Positions 11,396 through 21,374 of a stretch of DNA of 64,000 nucleotides are shown here, one piece after another. The stretch is from Prorocentrum cordatum (Eukaryota; Sar; Dinophyceae; Prorocentrales; Prorocentraceae): positions 370,164 to 434,163 of the forward strand of contig CAUYUJ010019627.1 in NCBI GenBank assembly GCA_963575745.1. The letters are read 5' to 3'. The first letter of the stretch is position 1. Every line of letters begins with the position of its first letter. Under the pieces are notes generated by a model, which saw only the letters and a list, made by a program, of their open reading frames with translations, did no database searches and was not told the origin of the DNA. Made by a program: the position numbers and the translations under genes.

Positions 11396-11696
11396 AACGC
11401 ACCAGGAATTCTGGTTTGGAAGGATTCAGGATTAGGCGGGCGCAAAAGTTATGTTGATTCGCTGTGTTGAAGTCCCAACAATGTGGTTATGGCACGATTC
11501 CGGATCGTCAAGACGCAGCAGTCGTTTCGTTGAAATCCCGAGAACAATGTTTTGGCATTCTTCGGGATCTTCAAGCTGTTGCCCTCAAGCCAGGCAGTTC
11601 CCTCAATGGAAATGAATCACTGCAGGGGCCTATTAGAGGGAGCTTGGAGGGAGGATTAGTTCCAACATCGTTGGTGACCCTTGGGTTCCCACTGGT

Positions 11697-11930
11697 CCTC
11701 CTCCTCCCCCTCCTCCTCCTCCTCCTCCTTCTCCTCCTCCTACCCCTCCTCCCCCTCCTCCTCCCCTCCTCATCCCCCCCCTCCTCCTCCTCCTCCTCCT
11801 CCTCCTCCTCCTCCTCCTCCTCCTCCTCCTCCTCCTCCTCCTCTTTCTCCTCCTCCTCCCTCTCCTCCTCCTCCTCCTCCTCCTCCTCCTCCTCCTCCTC
11901 CTCCTCCTCCCCCTCCTCTGCTTCTTCCTC
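11697..11930 (+). repeat. (CCT)n tract
   Basis: Over 200 bp of CCTCCT with occasional CCCCTC interruptions. No gene. Confidence 0.95.
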
Positions 11931-12066
11931 CCGAGGAATCAAAGGCAAGGGGCGCCTGCGCCGCCGGTCGCGGGGCAGGGGGTGGCAAACGGCAAGAGAG
12001 CGAGAGCGGCAGGACCCGCACCGCGGAGGCCCCAGCTGTTTGGCCACGAGGGCCCAGGGGGCAGCG

Positions 12067-12305
12067 GGAAGGCTGCCTATCCTTACAATGCGGGTGGACT
12101 GTACCACGGAACGCCGAAAAAGAAACGAAGGTTCGGTGGCAACGTTTGGGAGCCTCCCATACCATCTTGTCGGCTCTTGCGAATCGGCACTGGATCGACG
12201 CTGAAGCGACGCCAATCGACGCTAATTCGACGGCCATGGACGCTGGTCGACGCTACATCGGTGCTGTCTCATCGACGCCCAGACGCTAATCGACGCCAGT
12301 CGAGG
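12067..12305 (+). repeat. inverted repeat pair, left arm
   Basis: Contains GGAAGGCTGC...TACAATGCGG...CCATACCATCTTGTCGGCTC...ATCGACGCTGAAGCGACGCC and a run of TCGACGC motifs. The reverse complement, imperfect but collinear, lies at 13,663-13,880. Arms of ~220-240 bp and a ~1.36-kb spacer make a large hairpin or an element with long inverted ends. Confidence 0.8.
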
Positions 12306-12311
12306 CTAAAG

Positions 12312-12486
12312 TTAAGTCGGGCCTGTCCCTCTACAGGAGGAATTTTCAAACATAGAAGCAATAATGTGGGGACGGTTTTCGGGGCATTTGTTTGATTACT
12401 CTGGGGTATTTGTTGTGTTTTTTTCGAGAACAAAAAAATCAAAAACTCGTCCAACACCCGCCTGTAGGGGGGCATGCCCGACCTAA
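12312..12486 (+). mobile_element. DM-1 MITE-like element, copy 2
   Basis: Begins TTAAGTCGGGCCTGTCCCTC and ends GGGGGGCATGCCCGACCTAA. The interior has TGTGGGGACGGTTTT, shared with other copies. No matching 8-bp flanks are seen. Confidence 0.85.
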
Positions 12487-12624
12487 GCATGTGGGCAGCG
12501 CGAGTGCTAGTTGGGCCACCCGCGGGGGCGCGGAGATGCTCGTGCCGCCGGGGCGCGATGCTGGAAGTTAGGTGGGCAGAGGACATATCGATAGGCCGAG
12601 TTTCCACCATCACTACCATAGGTA

Positions 12625-12716
12625 GGAGAGAGAGAGGAGGAGGAAGAGGAGAGAGAGGAGGAGGAGGAGGAGGAGGAGGAGGAGGAGGAGGAGGAGGAGG
12701 AGGAGGAGGAGGACCT
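12625..12716 (+). repeat. (GGA)n tract
   Basis: GGAGGAGGA with one GAGAGA interruption. The long Gly and Pro frames across it are spurious. Confidence 0.95.
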
Positions 12717-12739
12717 CCCCTATCCTCCCTCCTCCGTCC

Positions 12740-13320
12740 TACGTCTTGTGGTGGTGGTGGAGAATTGGCCAATCAAAAACATCCCCGACCCCGGGTAACT
12801 GGCGTTTACTAAGTGGCCCTGGGAGTTCCCTAAGCAGCACCGCACTGTTCGATTCCTTCCTTGGGTGCGTTTACGAAGCGGCTTCCCTTGTCGGGGTGCT
12901 CATCACGGGGGTAGCTTCTATGCCCTCTTACAGAAGAGGGCGAGTTGAGACATCGTTTGGCCTTCGGGGGGGCGCCTCGTCGTCACGGCTGGGAGCAGCT
13001 CGGAAAGTTGCTGCATTTGGACCCTGGGGAGGGGTGCGGGGACCGATTTTGAAGTGCCGCTGTCTCAGCTGGCTTGCACCGGAGGAAAAAGTCAATGCGC
13101 GAATATACAGTCATGGCGCTCTGCTTTTCAGGCCTTGTCTTTGTCGCCCCTGGTCCTCACTCAGGGAGGCCCAGAGCGTTCCGGAGCCTTTGAGAGCGAT
13201 CAGGAGTACGGGCAGGCCCAGAGCGCATCGGCAGCTGCGCCCAGTACATTCCCCAGACTCGTTGGTTCAGAGAGAGATTCCCGGATTGCAGTCAACACGC
13301 TGAAGTAAGGATTCTGGCTT
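12740..13320. other. no gene recognised
   Basis: Non-repetitive sequence with several overlapping open frames and no recognisable motif or convincing splice pair. Confidence 0.4.
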
Positions 13321-13324
13321 TGGA

Positions 13325-13389
13325 GCTTGGGATGAGGAGGAAGAGGAGGAGGAGGAGGAGGAGGGGGAGGAGGGGGATGATGATGATGC

Positions 13390-13421
<32 letters not shown>

Positions 13422-13520
13422 GAGAGGAGGAGGAGGAGAGGATGGAGGAGGAGGAGGAGGAGGAGGAGGAGGAGGAGGAGGAGGAGGAGAGGAGGAGGAG
13501 GAGGAGGACGAGGACGAGAC
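13325..13520 (+). repeat. (GGA)n/(GAT)n compound tract
   Basis: GAGGAGGA flanking a GATGATGAT core, ending in GACGAGGACGAG. No gene. Confidence 0.95.
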
Positions 13521-13662
13521 GAGGACGTGCTCTGGCTTGCGGGCCGCTCCTCATGCTCAGTTCGGGGAACATTTGTTCGTGGCTGAGACCCGTCGTGGCC
13601 AGGCAAGCCCCGTCGGTCGGTGGCAGGGGCTTGGAGCCTGGCATACGCTCTAATTCCGTCTT

Positions 13663-13880
13663 TAGCGTCTTTGCGTCGATCAGCGTCTTTGCGTCGATGA
13701 GACAGCGCCGATTTAGCGTTGGCCAGCGATTGGCGTCGCTTCAGCGTCGATTCAGTGCCGATTCGCAAGAGCCGACAAGATGGTATGGGAGGCTCCCAAG
13801 GATTGCCACCGAACCTTCGTTTTTTTCAGCGCTCCGTGGTACAGTCAATCCGCATTGCAAGGATATGCGACCTTCCCAGG
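13663..13880 (-). repeat. inverted repeat pair, right arm
   Basis: Reverse complement of 12,067-12,305. It carries GCGTCTTTGCGTCGAT runs, then GACAAGATGGTATGGGAGGC, CGAACCTTCGTTTT and ATTGCAAGGATATGCGACCTTCC. Confidence 0.8.
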
Positions 13881-14091
13881 GGTACCCTTGCAACCCTGCC
13901 TCCTCGGTCCATCCTTTGCCACTCTCATTAGCCGCGCACCGCTCGAAACACTTCAAAATGGGCGTCCAAGGCCCTTGCATCCTTATCGCGCACCCTTGTA
14001 ACTCATCGGTCCATCCTTGGCTTCTTTCGTTGGCCTCGTTCCGCCCGAAACGCTTCAACAAATGGGCGTCCAAGGCCCTTGCATCCTTATC

Positions 14092-14270
14092 CGTGGGTCG
14101 TTGAAAGTAGGTACTTTTGGATTCCCAGATTCCAATCTACTTTAAGCGCCTTCCTGGTTCAATGATCGAGTGGTTTTTCCTTTTTCTTCCGCTTCAATGG
14201 GCGGGTCGATACCCGGCCTACTTTCAACGTTCATTCTTCTTGTTCCCACTTGTTTCTTCCGACCGACGTG
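14092..14270 (+). mobile_element. DM-5 MITE-like element, copy 1
   Basis: Shares GGTCGTTGAAAGTAGGTA, TCCAATCTACTT, TTCAATGATCGAGTGG and a right end TTCTTCCGACCGACG with the copies at 14,945 and 26,238. The two ends are inverted relative to each other. Confidence 0.75.
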
Positions 14271-14689
14271 TATCGCGCATCCTTCCGATACGGGCCGACA
14301 TGCAGCACGAGGACTGCCCAGCCCCTGGAGCTCCGCGCGCGCGGACTTTCCAGGCCAGCGCGGGAAGCCCCCCGCCCCCCCCCCCACCCACCGCTGTCGG
14401 CGCCCCCAGCGCCGCCGACCTCGCGCCCCCGGGGAGGGGGCGGGGCCATCGCCGTCCTCCGAACGTTCTAGGTCAATCCCAGGCGCCCTCGCGCTGCGAC
14501 AGAATCACGACGGGAGGTTTGTCGCTGCTTTCGGGCTACGGGGGCCCTTCCTGGGCCTCGGTCCCGTCAGAAGACGACTCCGGATGAAAAGCCGGTCCCA
14601 GGGGAAAGTGGTCCAGACCTGCGGGGGTCGACGATTTGAGCAAAATCGCGACGTCGGGGTTCTAGGATGACGGTTTTTTTATTGGTAGT

Positions 14690-14944
14690 GAGCCGCCGAT
14701 TTGGGGGCGGCTGGATGTTTGCGCGGGAGTCTTTAAGGCAGCTGGGGGGGGGCATCGCCGATCTCGGAACGTTCATGTTTATATTTGTTTGTGTTGCTGG
14801 CATTGCATTGGCCTCCGGCCAATGCCGCCGATCCGGGGGCGATTGGATGTTTGCGTTGGGGCTTCTTGCAGGCAGCTCGGGATAGGGCGGGCATCGCCGA
14901 CATCCGAACGCTCATGCTTATCATGGTTTTTATTGTTACTGTTA
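14690..14944 (+). repeat. 132-bp tandem duplication
   Basis: GCCGCCGAT followed by GGGGGCG and TTGGATGTTTGCG occurs at 14,692 and 14,824. The downstream CATCGCCGA(T/C)...CGAACG(T/C)TCATG is duplicated as well. The second unit runs directly into DM-5 copy 2. Confidence 0.75.
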
Positions 14945-15126
14945 CCCATCGGTCGTTGAAAGTAGGTATTTCTGGATTCCCCGACTCCAATCTACTTCAA
15001 GCGCCTTGCTACTTCAATGATCGAGTGGCTTCACCTTTTCTGTCCTCCTTAGGTGGCGGACGAAACCCAATCTACTTTCAATGCCTTCGTACTTCATGCT
15101 TCTACCTACTTCTTCCGATCGATGGG
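14945..15126 (+). mobile_element. DM-5 MITE-like element, copy 2
   Basis: The best-preserved copy. Left end CCCATCGGTCGTTGAAAGTA, right end TACTTCTTCCGATCGATGGG; as inverted repeats they agree at about 20 of 25 positions. No open frame of its own. Confidence 0.8.
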
Positions 15127-15514
15127 TGCTCTCGAGGCGTCTGCCTGGGGAGCCTGTGGTGCGAGCGCCTTGTTGGCCAGGCCGCCTGCTCGGCCTCCCG
15201 CCGCGGCTGCCGGTGGCAGTCCTCCTGCGCTGGCGAGTGCGCTGGGGGCATGTCCTGCAGCAGCAAGAAGGACCAGGACTTTTTGTGTGTGAGAACTGCT
15301 CAGATCACCTTTCTATCCATCCATCCTGCTATCCTCTCGGCTCAGGTATTGGACAAAGGACAGGCCCACAGGATAGGACTCGGGCCGCTCGCCCACGGCG
15401 CATGGGAAAGGGTTTCCCTCTTCTCTTTTCCCAATCGTCCTGTACCCACGGACCCCACGGCAGGTTCGACTCATTGGTCGTCAATATCCGTACACATGTT
15501 TGGACTGCCCAAGA

Positions 15515-15674
15515 TTAAGTCGGGCCTGTCCCTTTACAGAACAAATATTCAAACACAGTCAAACAATAGTCTGGGGACGATGTTGCGTCCATGTTTGGTC
15601 ATGTTTGAGTATTGTTTTCCTATTTGTGCATCTTTCTTCCAAAATCCGCATGTAGGGGCACATGCCCGTCCGTC
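15515..15674 (+). mobile_element. DM-1 MITE-like element, copy 3
   Basis: Begins TTAAGTCGGGCCTGTCCC and ends with a degraded GGGGCACATGCCCGTCCGTC. The 8-bp flanks GCCCAAGA and GCCGAAGG agree at 6 of 8, a weak target duplication. Confidence 0.8.
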
Positions 15675-15738
15675 GCCGAAGGTGCAGAGGAGGTCGAGTT
15701 GTGACAACGGTGGTTGGCCTTCAGCCGGAGAAGGAAAA

Positions 15739-15875
15739 GGCACCGATGCCGCTGCGCTTCTTTTTTCGCATTTGCGAGTCTCCTGGGGGGCCCTCGCCGA
15801 GACCGCTCGATTCGCCTCGAACTCCTGGTTAGAGCGCACCCAGGGAGAGGTTGGGGGAGCAGCGGTATCGGTGCC
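15739..15875 (+). mobile_element. DM-4 repeat, copy 2
   Basis: Left end GGCACCGATGCC, right end CGGTATCGGTGCC: 12-bp inverted ends. The body TGGGGGGCCCTCGCCGAGACC...GATTCGCCTCGA matches the other DM-4 copies. Confidence 0.75.
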
Positions 15876-15879
15876 CTTC

Positions 15880-16525
15880 GGTTCCCCACTCAGAGGGGCC
15901 TCCTCGTCGCCAGTGCCAGATGGAGCTCGGGACACCGGTGCGTCTGTACCTCGGGAGGTGTCCAGGGACCGACGTCGAGGTGCCGTTGGCTCAGCACGCC
16001 TTGCTCCGAAGAAGGGGGATTAGGAAATCAGGGCTGGACCGAAACGCTGTTTTGCTGGACTTCGGCTGTGTCTTGTGTTTCGTTGTGGCAGGGATCTGCA
16101 GGAAAACATGTAGCACAGCACGAAGAACAAGACGACAACAAAACAGACAAAAATCATCTAGGCCCAGCCCTGTGGGAAAGTACAGGTGCTCAGCAGCAAA
16201 CGTTGCCCAATGCGGGCAGCGGCCGCCGTTTGGTAGCCGCGGTTTGTCTCACAGCACAGCGTCCGCTGCGGCACCAACAGCGGATCCCGATCAGAATGGG
16301 CAGCACCTGCTATCGGACCTCGACCTTGTTGTTTGGGCCTCCCCGACAGGAGAGCTGCTCCACCTCCATGCTCGAGTGCACGTGGCAGTGCGGTCGGTGA
16401 TGCACGCCACCCAGACCTCCGAAATCTCGGCTTGTTTGACGACGCGGACTCCCCCCGGGGGTGTAGACCACTTCCTCAGGACCGGCTTTCCACATCGAAG
16501 AAGAGGAAGGAGGAACGCAGTCAAG
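15880..16525. other. no gene recognised
   Basis: Non-repetitive stretch. One frame (about 16,040-16,140) reads LLDFGCVLCFVVAGICRK followed by basic residues, resembling a single membrane segment plus a basic flank. No splice pair or family supports it. Confidence 0.3.
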
Positions 16526-16528
16526 AAC

Positions 16529-16710
16529 ATGACTTGAGCGTGAAGCACAGTTTCCGCGGGGCCGTGCGCACCTCCTGGTTCTGCGTCTGGCTCCCCTGGC
16601 GGCGCCTCCGTCGCCGACCCCGGCGCGCTTTGCGCGCCACACAGGGGCGCCGGGCGCCGCTCCAAGGCAACCGCGCGGGCCGCCAGAAGTTCATGTCTGT
16701 GCCGTTTGTG
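16529..16710 (+). mobile_element. DM-2 foldback element, diverged copy
   Basis: Contains the CCCCTGGCGGCGCC...GGCGCGC...GCGCGCC...GGGCGCCG core, then GCGCGGGCCGCCAGAAGTTCATGTC, matching the right half of the DM-2 elements at 47,682 and 48,603. The left end is poorly preserved. Confidence 0.55.
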
Positions 16711-16799
16711 TTTGCTCTGGCTGCGCTGCATCTTTGGGGGGCCTCGCTTGTCCCCCAAATGGGTGTCTTTCCTTATGCCTCACGGGGGCTCGATGGGTC

Positions 16800-16905
16800 A
16801 TCGACGTGGATTTAGCGCGGATTCGACACGGATCGGACACGGATTCGACACGGATCCGATGAGTCCGACATGGATTCGACACCGATTGGACGCGGATAGG
16901 TCCGC
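16800..16905 (+). repeat. GGATTCGACACGGAT repeats
   Basis: About six imperfect copies of a 14-16-bp unit rich in TTCGAC and GGACAC. Similar motifs occur at 12.2, 13.7, 31.8 and 55.8 kb. Confidence 0.8.
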
Positions 16906-17187
16906 GACGGGACAGACAAGGCCCCCTGAGGATGCAACATGATTCTTGGCGGGGGGTGGGAAAGCGAAGTGCCATGCGAGTAAGCTTGCCAGAATCCAAG
17001 AGCCTTTATTACTTGCATGGCGTTCGCCCCCCCCCTCCTCCCCCTCCCTTCCCCCCCTTCAGACGAAAACTAGCGTGGGAGTGCCTCTCGACTTGCATGA
17101 TCTCCGCACCTGCAAGTCGTTTGCGGCTTGCTTCAGGCTCAGCTCCCCCGTCCATGCAGTTAGATTGGCTGGAGTCTACAAGTGGGC

Positions 17188-17490
17188 CTGGCGAAGAACC
17201 CAACCATATGCAGTTGTGAGTACCGCAGTTGTGGGTATCGTCTTCTGTGGAGCTCCCTCTGGGGCCACTAAACGGCGGGAGAACCGCATGGGAACTGCGC
17301 CACTGAGACCTTCGGTGGAGCTCTGGGGCCACGACGCGTTGCAGAGGGCGCAGGAACCGCATGCGGACTGCGCTACTGGGACCTTCGGTGGAGCTCTCTC
17401 TGGGGCCACGACGCGCCGCACTGGGCGCAGGAACCGCGTGCAGACTGCGCCACTGGGACCTCCAGTGGAGCCGCCTCTGGGGCTGCGAGG
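17188..17490 (+). repeat. dispersed 67-77-bp tandem repeat, block A
   Basis: Units are built on GTGGAGCTC(CCTCT)GGGGCCACGACGCG...GCAGGAACCGCATGC...ACTGCGCCACTGGGACCTTC, spaced 67-77 bp. The left flank CTGGCGAAG...GTGAGTACC...TCTTCTGTGGAGCTCCCT is found in reverse complement at 58,110-58,202. The whole block is therefore an inverted relative of 57,846-58,202, 40 kb away. Confidence 0.85.
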
Positions 17491-17529
17491 CGCTGCACCT
17501 GGCGGGGGAGGCGCCTGCGAGCTGCGGAG

Positions 17530-17650
17530 GAGGGAGACGGGCGAGAGGGCAAGGAGGGAGGAGGAGGGAGGGAGACGCGGGAGGGAGGAGGGAGGAGGAG
17601 GGAGGAGGAGGGAGGGGAGGGAGGAGGAGGGAGGACGCGGGTCGCCGTCT
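17530..17650 (+). repeat. GGAGGGA-rich purine tract
   Basis: Imperfect GGGAGGAGGGAGGA repeats. No gene. Confidence 0.85.
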
Positions 17651-17775
17651 CGCCAGCACGAGGAGCCTGGCACCACGGGGATGGCCGGGAGGACGTCGGC
17701 TCCAGGCCCGAGGGGCGTTGCCGCCCAGGCGCGAAGGCACTGCGGCAGGGCGGGGGGGCCCCCGCGGGGCTCCCT

Positions 17776-17776
<1 letters not shown>

Positions 17777-17817
<41 letters not shown>
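17777..17817 (+). repeat. poly(G) homopolymer, 41 nt
   Basis: Uninterrupted run of 41 G. A tract of this kind can form stacked G-quadruplexes and is also a common place for sequencing or assembly length error. Confidence 0.95.
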
Positions 17818-17820
<3 letters not shown>

Positions 17821-17866
17821 GCGGGGGCCGCCGGGGGGCTGCGCCGCGACGGGCGGCGGGTCTGCG

Positions 17867-18245
17867 TCGTTTGTCGGCGCGCGCGCGGTCTGGAAGAGGC
17901 CGGGCGGCAGCGACGGAGGTCCGAGGAGGCAGCAGGTGCCCCGTGCATTTGGACGCCCGAAGTGGGTACGGAAGGAACGGGTGCGATGCCCAACAGCAGT
18001 TCCTGTTCACTTTGAGCAGGGCTCGCTGTCCACGTCGCCGCGGCCGGCGTCCATCAGGGACAGAAGGCCGCCTGCCCAACAGCGGCCGCTGTTGGTTTGG
18101 GACAACATTTGCTGTTGGGCATTGTACCAATTTTTTCCGTACCCATCTCGGGCGTCCAAAGTCGTTTGTCGGCGAGGCCGCGCGCGGTCCAGAAGAGGCC
18201 GGCCGGCAGCGACGGAGGTCCGAGGAGGCAACAGGTGCCCGTGCA
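17867..18245 (+). repeat. ~90-bp direct repeats enclosing an inverted pair
   Basis: GTCGTTTGTCGGCG...GAGGTCCGAGGAGGCA(G/A)CAGGTGCC occurs at 17,867-17,950 and again at 18,158-18,245. Between them GGACGCCCGA(A)GTGGGTACGGAA...GCCCAACAGC appears in both orientations, making a foldback. A partial third copy (CCGCGCGCGGTCCAGAAGAGG) is at 18,820. Confidence 0.75.
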
Positions 18246-18382
18246 CCCTGTTCATGTCTCATTCTTCGAAGGTTTTGTGATTCCGTCGGGGGCCAAGATC
18301 CTTTCATTTCTGATTGTTCTATCCTGGGCCTCTTCCTGGCCACTGGGCGGCCAGGAAGAATTCGAAACGAGCACAATTAGAA

Positions 18383-18528
18383 ATGAACGGCGTGTACCTC
18401 TACCCTTCCCTCGTTTTCCTCCTTTTTCGGCCTCCTGGGCGGCCCTCGTTGCCACCGCTGGATTCGCCTCGAGATCCTTGTCAGAACGCACCACGGCAGG
18501 GGTCCGGGGAGTAGCGCTGGCGGTGCCT
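18383..18528 (+). mobile_element. DM-4 repeat, copy 3
   Basis: Body GGCCTCCTGGGCGGCCCTCG...CCACCGCTGGATTCGCCTCG...TCAGAACGCACC...GGTCCGGGGAGTAGCG, ending GGCGGTGCC. The left end is eroded. Confidence 0.65.
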
Positions 18529-18571
18529 ATTGGTTTCCTCCAAGAGAGTGGCCAGTGCATGTCCAACATGT

Positions 18572-18800
18572 CAAGCAGTGGCGAGGCGTCCTGGGTCGCC
18601 TATCGGCCACCAGAGAGTGTTCTCTAAGAGCCTTTTGTGGTCCGCGCGAGGTGTTCTCAGAACATCTCTGGCTGGGGAAGCCTTGGTTTTAAACGCATCG
18701 GGCTTATGTTCTAAAAACGCGGTTTTTGGTATTCGAACATTTTGGGGTTCTGAGAACATCTCGTGGTAGGCCTATAGGGATGCTGAGACGATCGGTCACT
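18572..18800 (+). repeat. dispersed ~240-bp repeat, copy A
   Basis: Shares with 20,448-20,695 the order AAGCAGTGG, GTCCTG, GCCTA, TCTCAGAACAT, TGGTTCTAAGAA-like and CGTGGTAGGCCT...GGTCGCTCC-like ends. Identity is moderate but collinear. Confidence 0.65.
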
Positions 18801-18963
18801 GCTCAAGCGTTGTTTCTGTGAGGCCGCGCGCGGTCCAGAAGAGGCCGGCCCGCAGCGACATAGAGTGGCCATTGTGTGTCCAACATGGGAAGCCACGTTT
18901 TTTTGGGGGGGGGGTCGGGGTCGACAAACGGCGGGGGCGTTCGACGATAGGGGAACGAACAAT

Positions 18964-19122
18964 GACATAAACAAAAACTCGGAGGTCCGCGCGGATTTCT
19001 CGGGTCCGAGCTGGCGCCCCCTGGCGGCGCCTCTGGCGCCGCCCCTGGCGCGCTCCGTGCGCCAGGGAGGGGGGTCCAGCGCGGATCCAAGAAATCTGCG
19101 CGGAGCGCCAAACGTTTATGCC
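18964..19122 (+). mobile_element. DM-2 foldback element, copy 1
   Basis: Left GACATAAAC...CTCGGAGGTCCGCGCGGATTTCTCGG; right GGATCCAAGAAATCTGCGCGGA...GTTTATGCC. The two halves pair almost throughout, with a GCGCGCTCCGTGCGCC-like apex. Related copies lie at 47,682, 48,603 and 57,559. Confidence 0.8.
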
Positions 19123-19330
19123 TGTTGCGTGTTTGCTTTCCTCACCCTGTGCACGCCCAACATGAGCAGCCGCGTGTTTTTTTTCCCCCGGGGGAGAGGG
19201 GGGTCGGGGTCGGCTGGCGGCGGGGGCGTTCGATGAGGCACGGGCCCGGGAGGCTGCTCCCTGATAGCTGGCGGGGGCGGCGGCGGCATCCACGGCCCCT
19301 CCACGGCTGGAGTTCCACCGGCTTCCGGGC

Positions 19331-19484
19331 GTCAGTCGGGCAGGTCCTTCTACAGGAGGACTGTCCAAACATAGTTTAAAGAACAGTATGGGGACGACTT
19401 CTGATTCTTCCCTCCATAGAGAACGTTTTTTTTATATATTTTTTCCGTCCAGAGTTCGCCTTTATGGGGACATGCCCGACTGAA
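19331..19484 (+). mobile_element. DM-1 MITE-like element, copy 4
   Basis: Begins GTCAGTCGGGCAGGTCC and ends GGACATGCCCGACTGAA. Flanked by TTCCGGGC (19,323-19,330) and TTCCAGGC (19,485-19,492), a 7/8 target duplication. The interior has ATGGGGACGA as in other copies. Confidence 0.85.
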
Positions 19485-19542
19485 TTCCAGGCCCCGGGTT
19501 CCTCAGCTCGGCGGCGAGCGACAAGAAGGAGGAGGCCCTCTC

Positions 19543-19660
19543 GGAAGGCGGCGGGACTTCTCGGGAGCCCCCCGCGCCCTCTGGAGGAGGGCTCCGTGCC
19601 TTCGGGGACGGCTCAGAGCACTGCTGGGAGAAGGGCGGGGCGGGGGCCTCCCGAGCCTTC
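19543..19660 (+). repeat. dispersed repeat shared with 24,106-24,250
   Basis: CTC(G/A)GAAGGCGGCGGG(A/G)CTTCTC...CCCGCGCCCTCT...TCCGTGCC...GAGG(A)...GGCTCAG occurs in both places in the same orientation. The purpose is unknown. Confidence 0.6.
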
Positions 19661-19730
19661 CGAGAGGGCCTTCTCGGGCCCGCCGCCGATTCTCCCCGGG
19701 TCCTGCGTCCAGAGCCCTCGCTGCGTGTTC

Positions 19731-20064
19731 GGCCACGCGCCGACGGGGGGGGCCAGGGGGAGGGGGGAAGGCTTCTCAGAAGCACCCCTGCTTCTCAGCA
19801 GGCGCTGGCCCTATCGATCTAGATGTAAGGCATTGGGCCTTGGAAGAGGCAGGGTGCTTCTAAGAAGCCTCCCCCCTCCCCCTACCCTTCAGCCGGGCTT
19901 GTCCCTCTACAGGAGGAATATTCCATAATAGTCAACAAATAATCTGGGGGCCCTGGGGGCCATGTTTCTGTATTTTTGAAAATTTGGGGGTATTTTGTAA
20001 TTTTTCATGCGAAATCCCCCTGCAGGGGGATATGCCCGATCTCCCCCTACCCCCCTTTACGCGC
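19731..20064 (+). mobile_element. DM-6 element, copy 3, interrupted by DM-1 copy 5
   Basis: The left part is 19,731-19,887 (GGCCACGCGC ... GGCTTCTCAGAAGCACCCCTGCTTCTCAG...TTCTAAGAAGCC...). The right end resumes at 20,045 as CCCTACCCCCCTTTACGCGCGCCGCC. It matches the uninterrupted right ends of copies 1 and 4. Confidence 0.8.
19888..20044 (+). mobile_element. DM-1 MITE-like element, copy 5, nested in DM-6
   Basis: Begins TTCAGCCGGGCTTGTCCC and ends GGGGGATATGCCCGATCTCC. Both flanks are CCCTACCC (19,880-19,887 and 20,045-20,052): a perfect 8-bp target duplication. It split DM-6 copy 3. Confidence 0.9.
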
Positions 20065-20072
20065 GCCGCCAG

Positions 20073-20200
20073 ATCACGCAACCGAGCGGGGCTCACGAGT
20101 TCGAGCGCGGCTCCCGCCGCGCTCGCGAGCCTGGCCGCGCCCCTGCGCGCCCCGTCGGCCACGAAGCGCCGGGTCTCGGGGCGAGCCTCTCTCTAGCTGA
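20073..20200 (+). other. GC-rich open segment after DM-6; possible exon
   Basis: Follows GCGCCGCCAG. One frame reads GLTSSSAAPAALASLAAPLR and then APSATKRRVSG. It has coding-like third-position GC, but no family motif and no clear donor. Confidence 0.2.
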
Positions 20201-20239
20201 CGGGAGCGCCCCCTGCGCCGGGCCGCACGAGGAGAAGAC

Positions 20240-20365
20240 GGAGTGCGTGGAGGAGGAGGGGGAGGAGGAGGGGGAGGAGGAGGAGGAGGAGGAGGAGGAG
20301 GAGGAGGAGGAGGAGGAACAGGAGGACGAGGAGGAGAAGGAGGAGGACGAGGAGGTCGAGGGAGG
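20240..20365 (+). repeat. (GGA)n tract
   Basis: GGAGGAGGA with ACAGG and GACGA interruptions. The Glu-rich frame across it is not supported as a gene. Confidence 0.9.
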
Positions 20366-20447
20366 AAGCGGGTCCTCAGAGAAACGGGGCCTGCGGTTTT
20401 TCGCCGTTTTCGGGCTCTCGGGGCATTCCACGGGCCCCGAGACCGTC

Positions 20448-20695
20448 AGTCAAGCAGTGGAGATGCGTCCTGCCTTGCCTACAGGCCTAGCAATGGATGG
20501 TCCAAGAAAGTATTGTGGTTTGCACGAACTGTTCAAAGAGCACCTCTGGCTGAGACCGTACTGTATTGTTTTATTACTTCGGCTGTACATTCTCAGAACA
20601 TGGGATTCGTTCTTAGAACGGTCTGTGGTTCTAAGAAAATGTCGTCGTGGTAGGCCTCATTACATGGGTGCCAGGACGGTCGCTCCCTGCTGGAA
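20448..20695 (+). repeat. dispersed ~240-bp repeat, copy B
   Basis: Same order of motifs as 18,572-18,800, ending GTCGTGGTAGGCCTCATTAC...GGTCGCTCCCTGC. Confidence 0.65.
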
Positions 20696-20989
20696 TCACA
20701 AAACGATTCAGGATGAAGAATTCGTCCTGGGGGAAGGCCCCAGGGTCAGGGATCCGTTTCCCTCAGGACCCCTTTCCCCCATGCTCGAGAATCAAGAGGG
20801 GCAGGACGAGTAGGAGGAGGAGGAGAAGAGCGCCTCGTTGCGTGCTGCCGGGTTTCTAAGATGGCGTGTTCGCGCCTTGTTTCTCGGCAGAGGTTTCCAG
20901 GAGCATGCTCCCCCCGTGATTGTGATGAGGGCGTCTGTGTTTGCGTGTGTGAATTCTTCTGGCGCGCACATGAGACGAGTGGGATGGGG

Positions 20990-21370
<381 letters not shown>

Positions 21371-21374
21371 GAAC

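Noticed and set aside
17009-18376. 455-codon minus-strand and 444-codon plus-strand ORFs
   Set aside because: They run through the poly(G), GGA tracts and dispersed repeats; composition-driven and mutually overlapping.
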